Assembly: GCA_905214245.1 (NCBI GenBank)
Contig: CAJMLO010000056.1
Location: 1 to 6,484, forward strand
Origin: an uncultured bacterium
GTDB taxonomy: Bacteria > Bacillota > Clostridia > TANB77 > CAG-508
Direction of reading: 5' to 3'
Length of the DNA: 6,484 nucleotides
The notes beneath the pieces are model-generated. The model worked only from the letters and a program-made list of their open reading frames with translations. It made no database searches and had not been told where the DNA came from. Position 1 is the first letter of the stretch, and every line of letters starts with the position of its first letter. A program made the translations under genes and the position numbers. Below, piece after piece: positions 6,296 through 6,484 of this stretch.

Positions 6296-6339
6296 AAGTA
6301 AATGCAAAACTCAATAATGGATTTTTGCATTTACTTTTT
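6296..6339 (+). terminator. Intrinsic terminator of the helicase operon
   Basis: AAGTAAATGCAAAA (6296-6309) pairs perfectly over 14 bp with TTTTGCATTTACTT (6323-6336) around a 13-nt loop. The T-run at 6335-6339 overlaps the end of the stem. It begins 25 nt after the stop of the small gene. The stem is AT-rich but long, and no competing gene is present, so this is the likely operon end. Confidence 0.8.
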
Positions 6340-6441
6340 AATTGAACATCTAGTAAATTTTTCTTGGAAAAATTCTCCATACTTATTTAGTAATGTACAT
6401 TGATTAATACTTGATTTTTCGTAAACAAATAAAAAAATATC

Positions 6442-6460
6442 CTTAAGTAATGAACTTAAG
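6442..6460 (-). terminator. Weak hairpin with a minus-strand T-run, possible end of a convergent unit
   Basis: CTTAAGT (6442-6448) and ACTTAAG (6454-6460) form a 7-bp stem with a 5-nt loop. Read on the minus strand, the stem is followed by GATA and a run of seven T (complement of 6431-6437). That is the layout of a weak intrinsic terminator for a gene entering from beyond the right edge. The stem is short and AT-rich, so chance is possible. Confidence 0.25.
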
Positions 6461-6484
6461 TTGAATTAATCTATGTAATAATAT

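Noticed and set aside
6171..6380. A 69-codon minus-strand open frame starting MENFSKKNLL
   Set aside because: It runs through the operon terminator and into the 3' end of the well-supported small gene, with no clear RBS.

Overview
The window is AT-rich (coding DNA dominated by ATA, AGA, TTA and GAA codons), with strong Shine-Dalgarno sequences, TATAAT-type -10 boxes and hairpin terminators. This points to a low-GC Firmicute, most likely a Clostridia-type gut or host-associated organism. That placement is inferred from composition and style only.

Layout from left to right, with all recognised genes on the + strand: (1) the last 54 codons of a gene with a Lys/Thr/Ala-rich tail (to 166), followed by a hairpin (172-204). 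(2) A small, more GC-rich unit (about 188-476) with a promoter, a strong RBS, a 45-codon helix-turn-helix ORF (276-413) and two abutting hairpins. (3) An AT-rich spacer (469-652) with an extended -10 promoter. (4) A two-gene operon. Its first gene is a 1727-residue multidomain SF2 helicase (667-5850). Its second is a 144-residue cationic coiled-coil protein (5837-6271) that overlaps the first by 14 nt. A strong terminator follows (6296-6339). (5) About 145 nt of AT-rich DNA to the window edge with no supportable gene.

The large protein is the main interest. Its N-terminus (about residues 20-220) carries a pattern resembling ADP-ribosyltransferase-type folds (FRAL, then an S-L-T-S strand with a following helix, then a candidate D-D-E). 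A long helical region without recognised domains follows. A complete DExH helicase core lies at about residues 575-1000 (LPTGAGKS, DELH, TATP, QQLGR). The C-terminus holds five tandem repeats of 100-108 residues and then a charged coiled coil. The repeats sit where helicase-associated repeats sit in other bacterial helicases, but I do not recognise them as a named family. Two of them share a perfectly identical 231-bp DNA block 936 bp apart, so the array has been recently duplicated or gene-converted.

A reasonable but unproven reading is a two-component nucleic-acid-acting system: an ATP-driven helicase with a putative N-terminal effector or modifier domain, a variable repeat array for target or partner binding, and a small translationally coupled coiled-coil partner. 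A role in genome conflict or phage defence is possible. The window shows no nuclease, methyltransferase or phage gene that would settle it.
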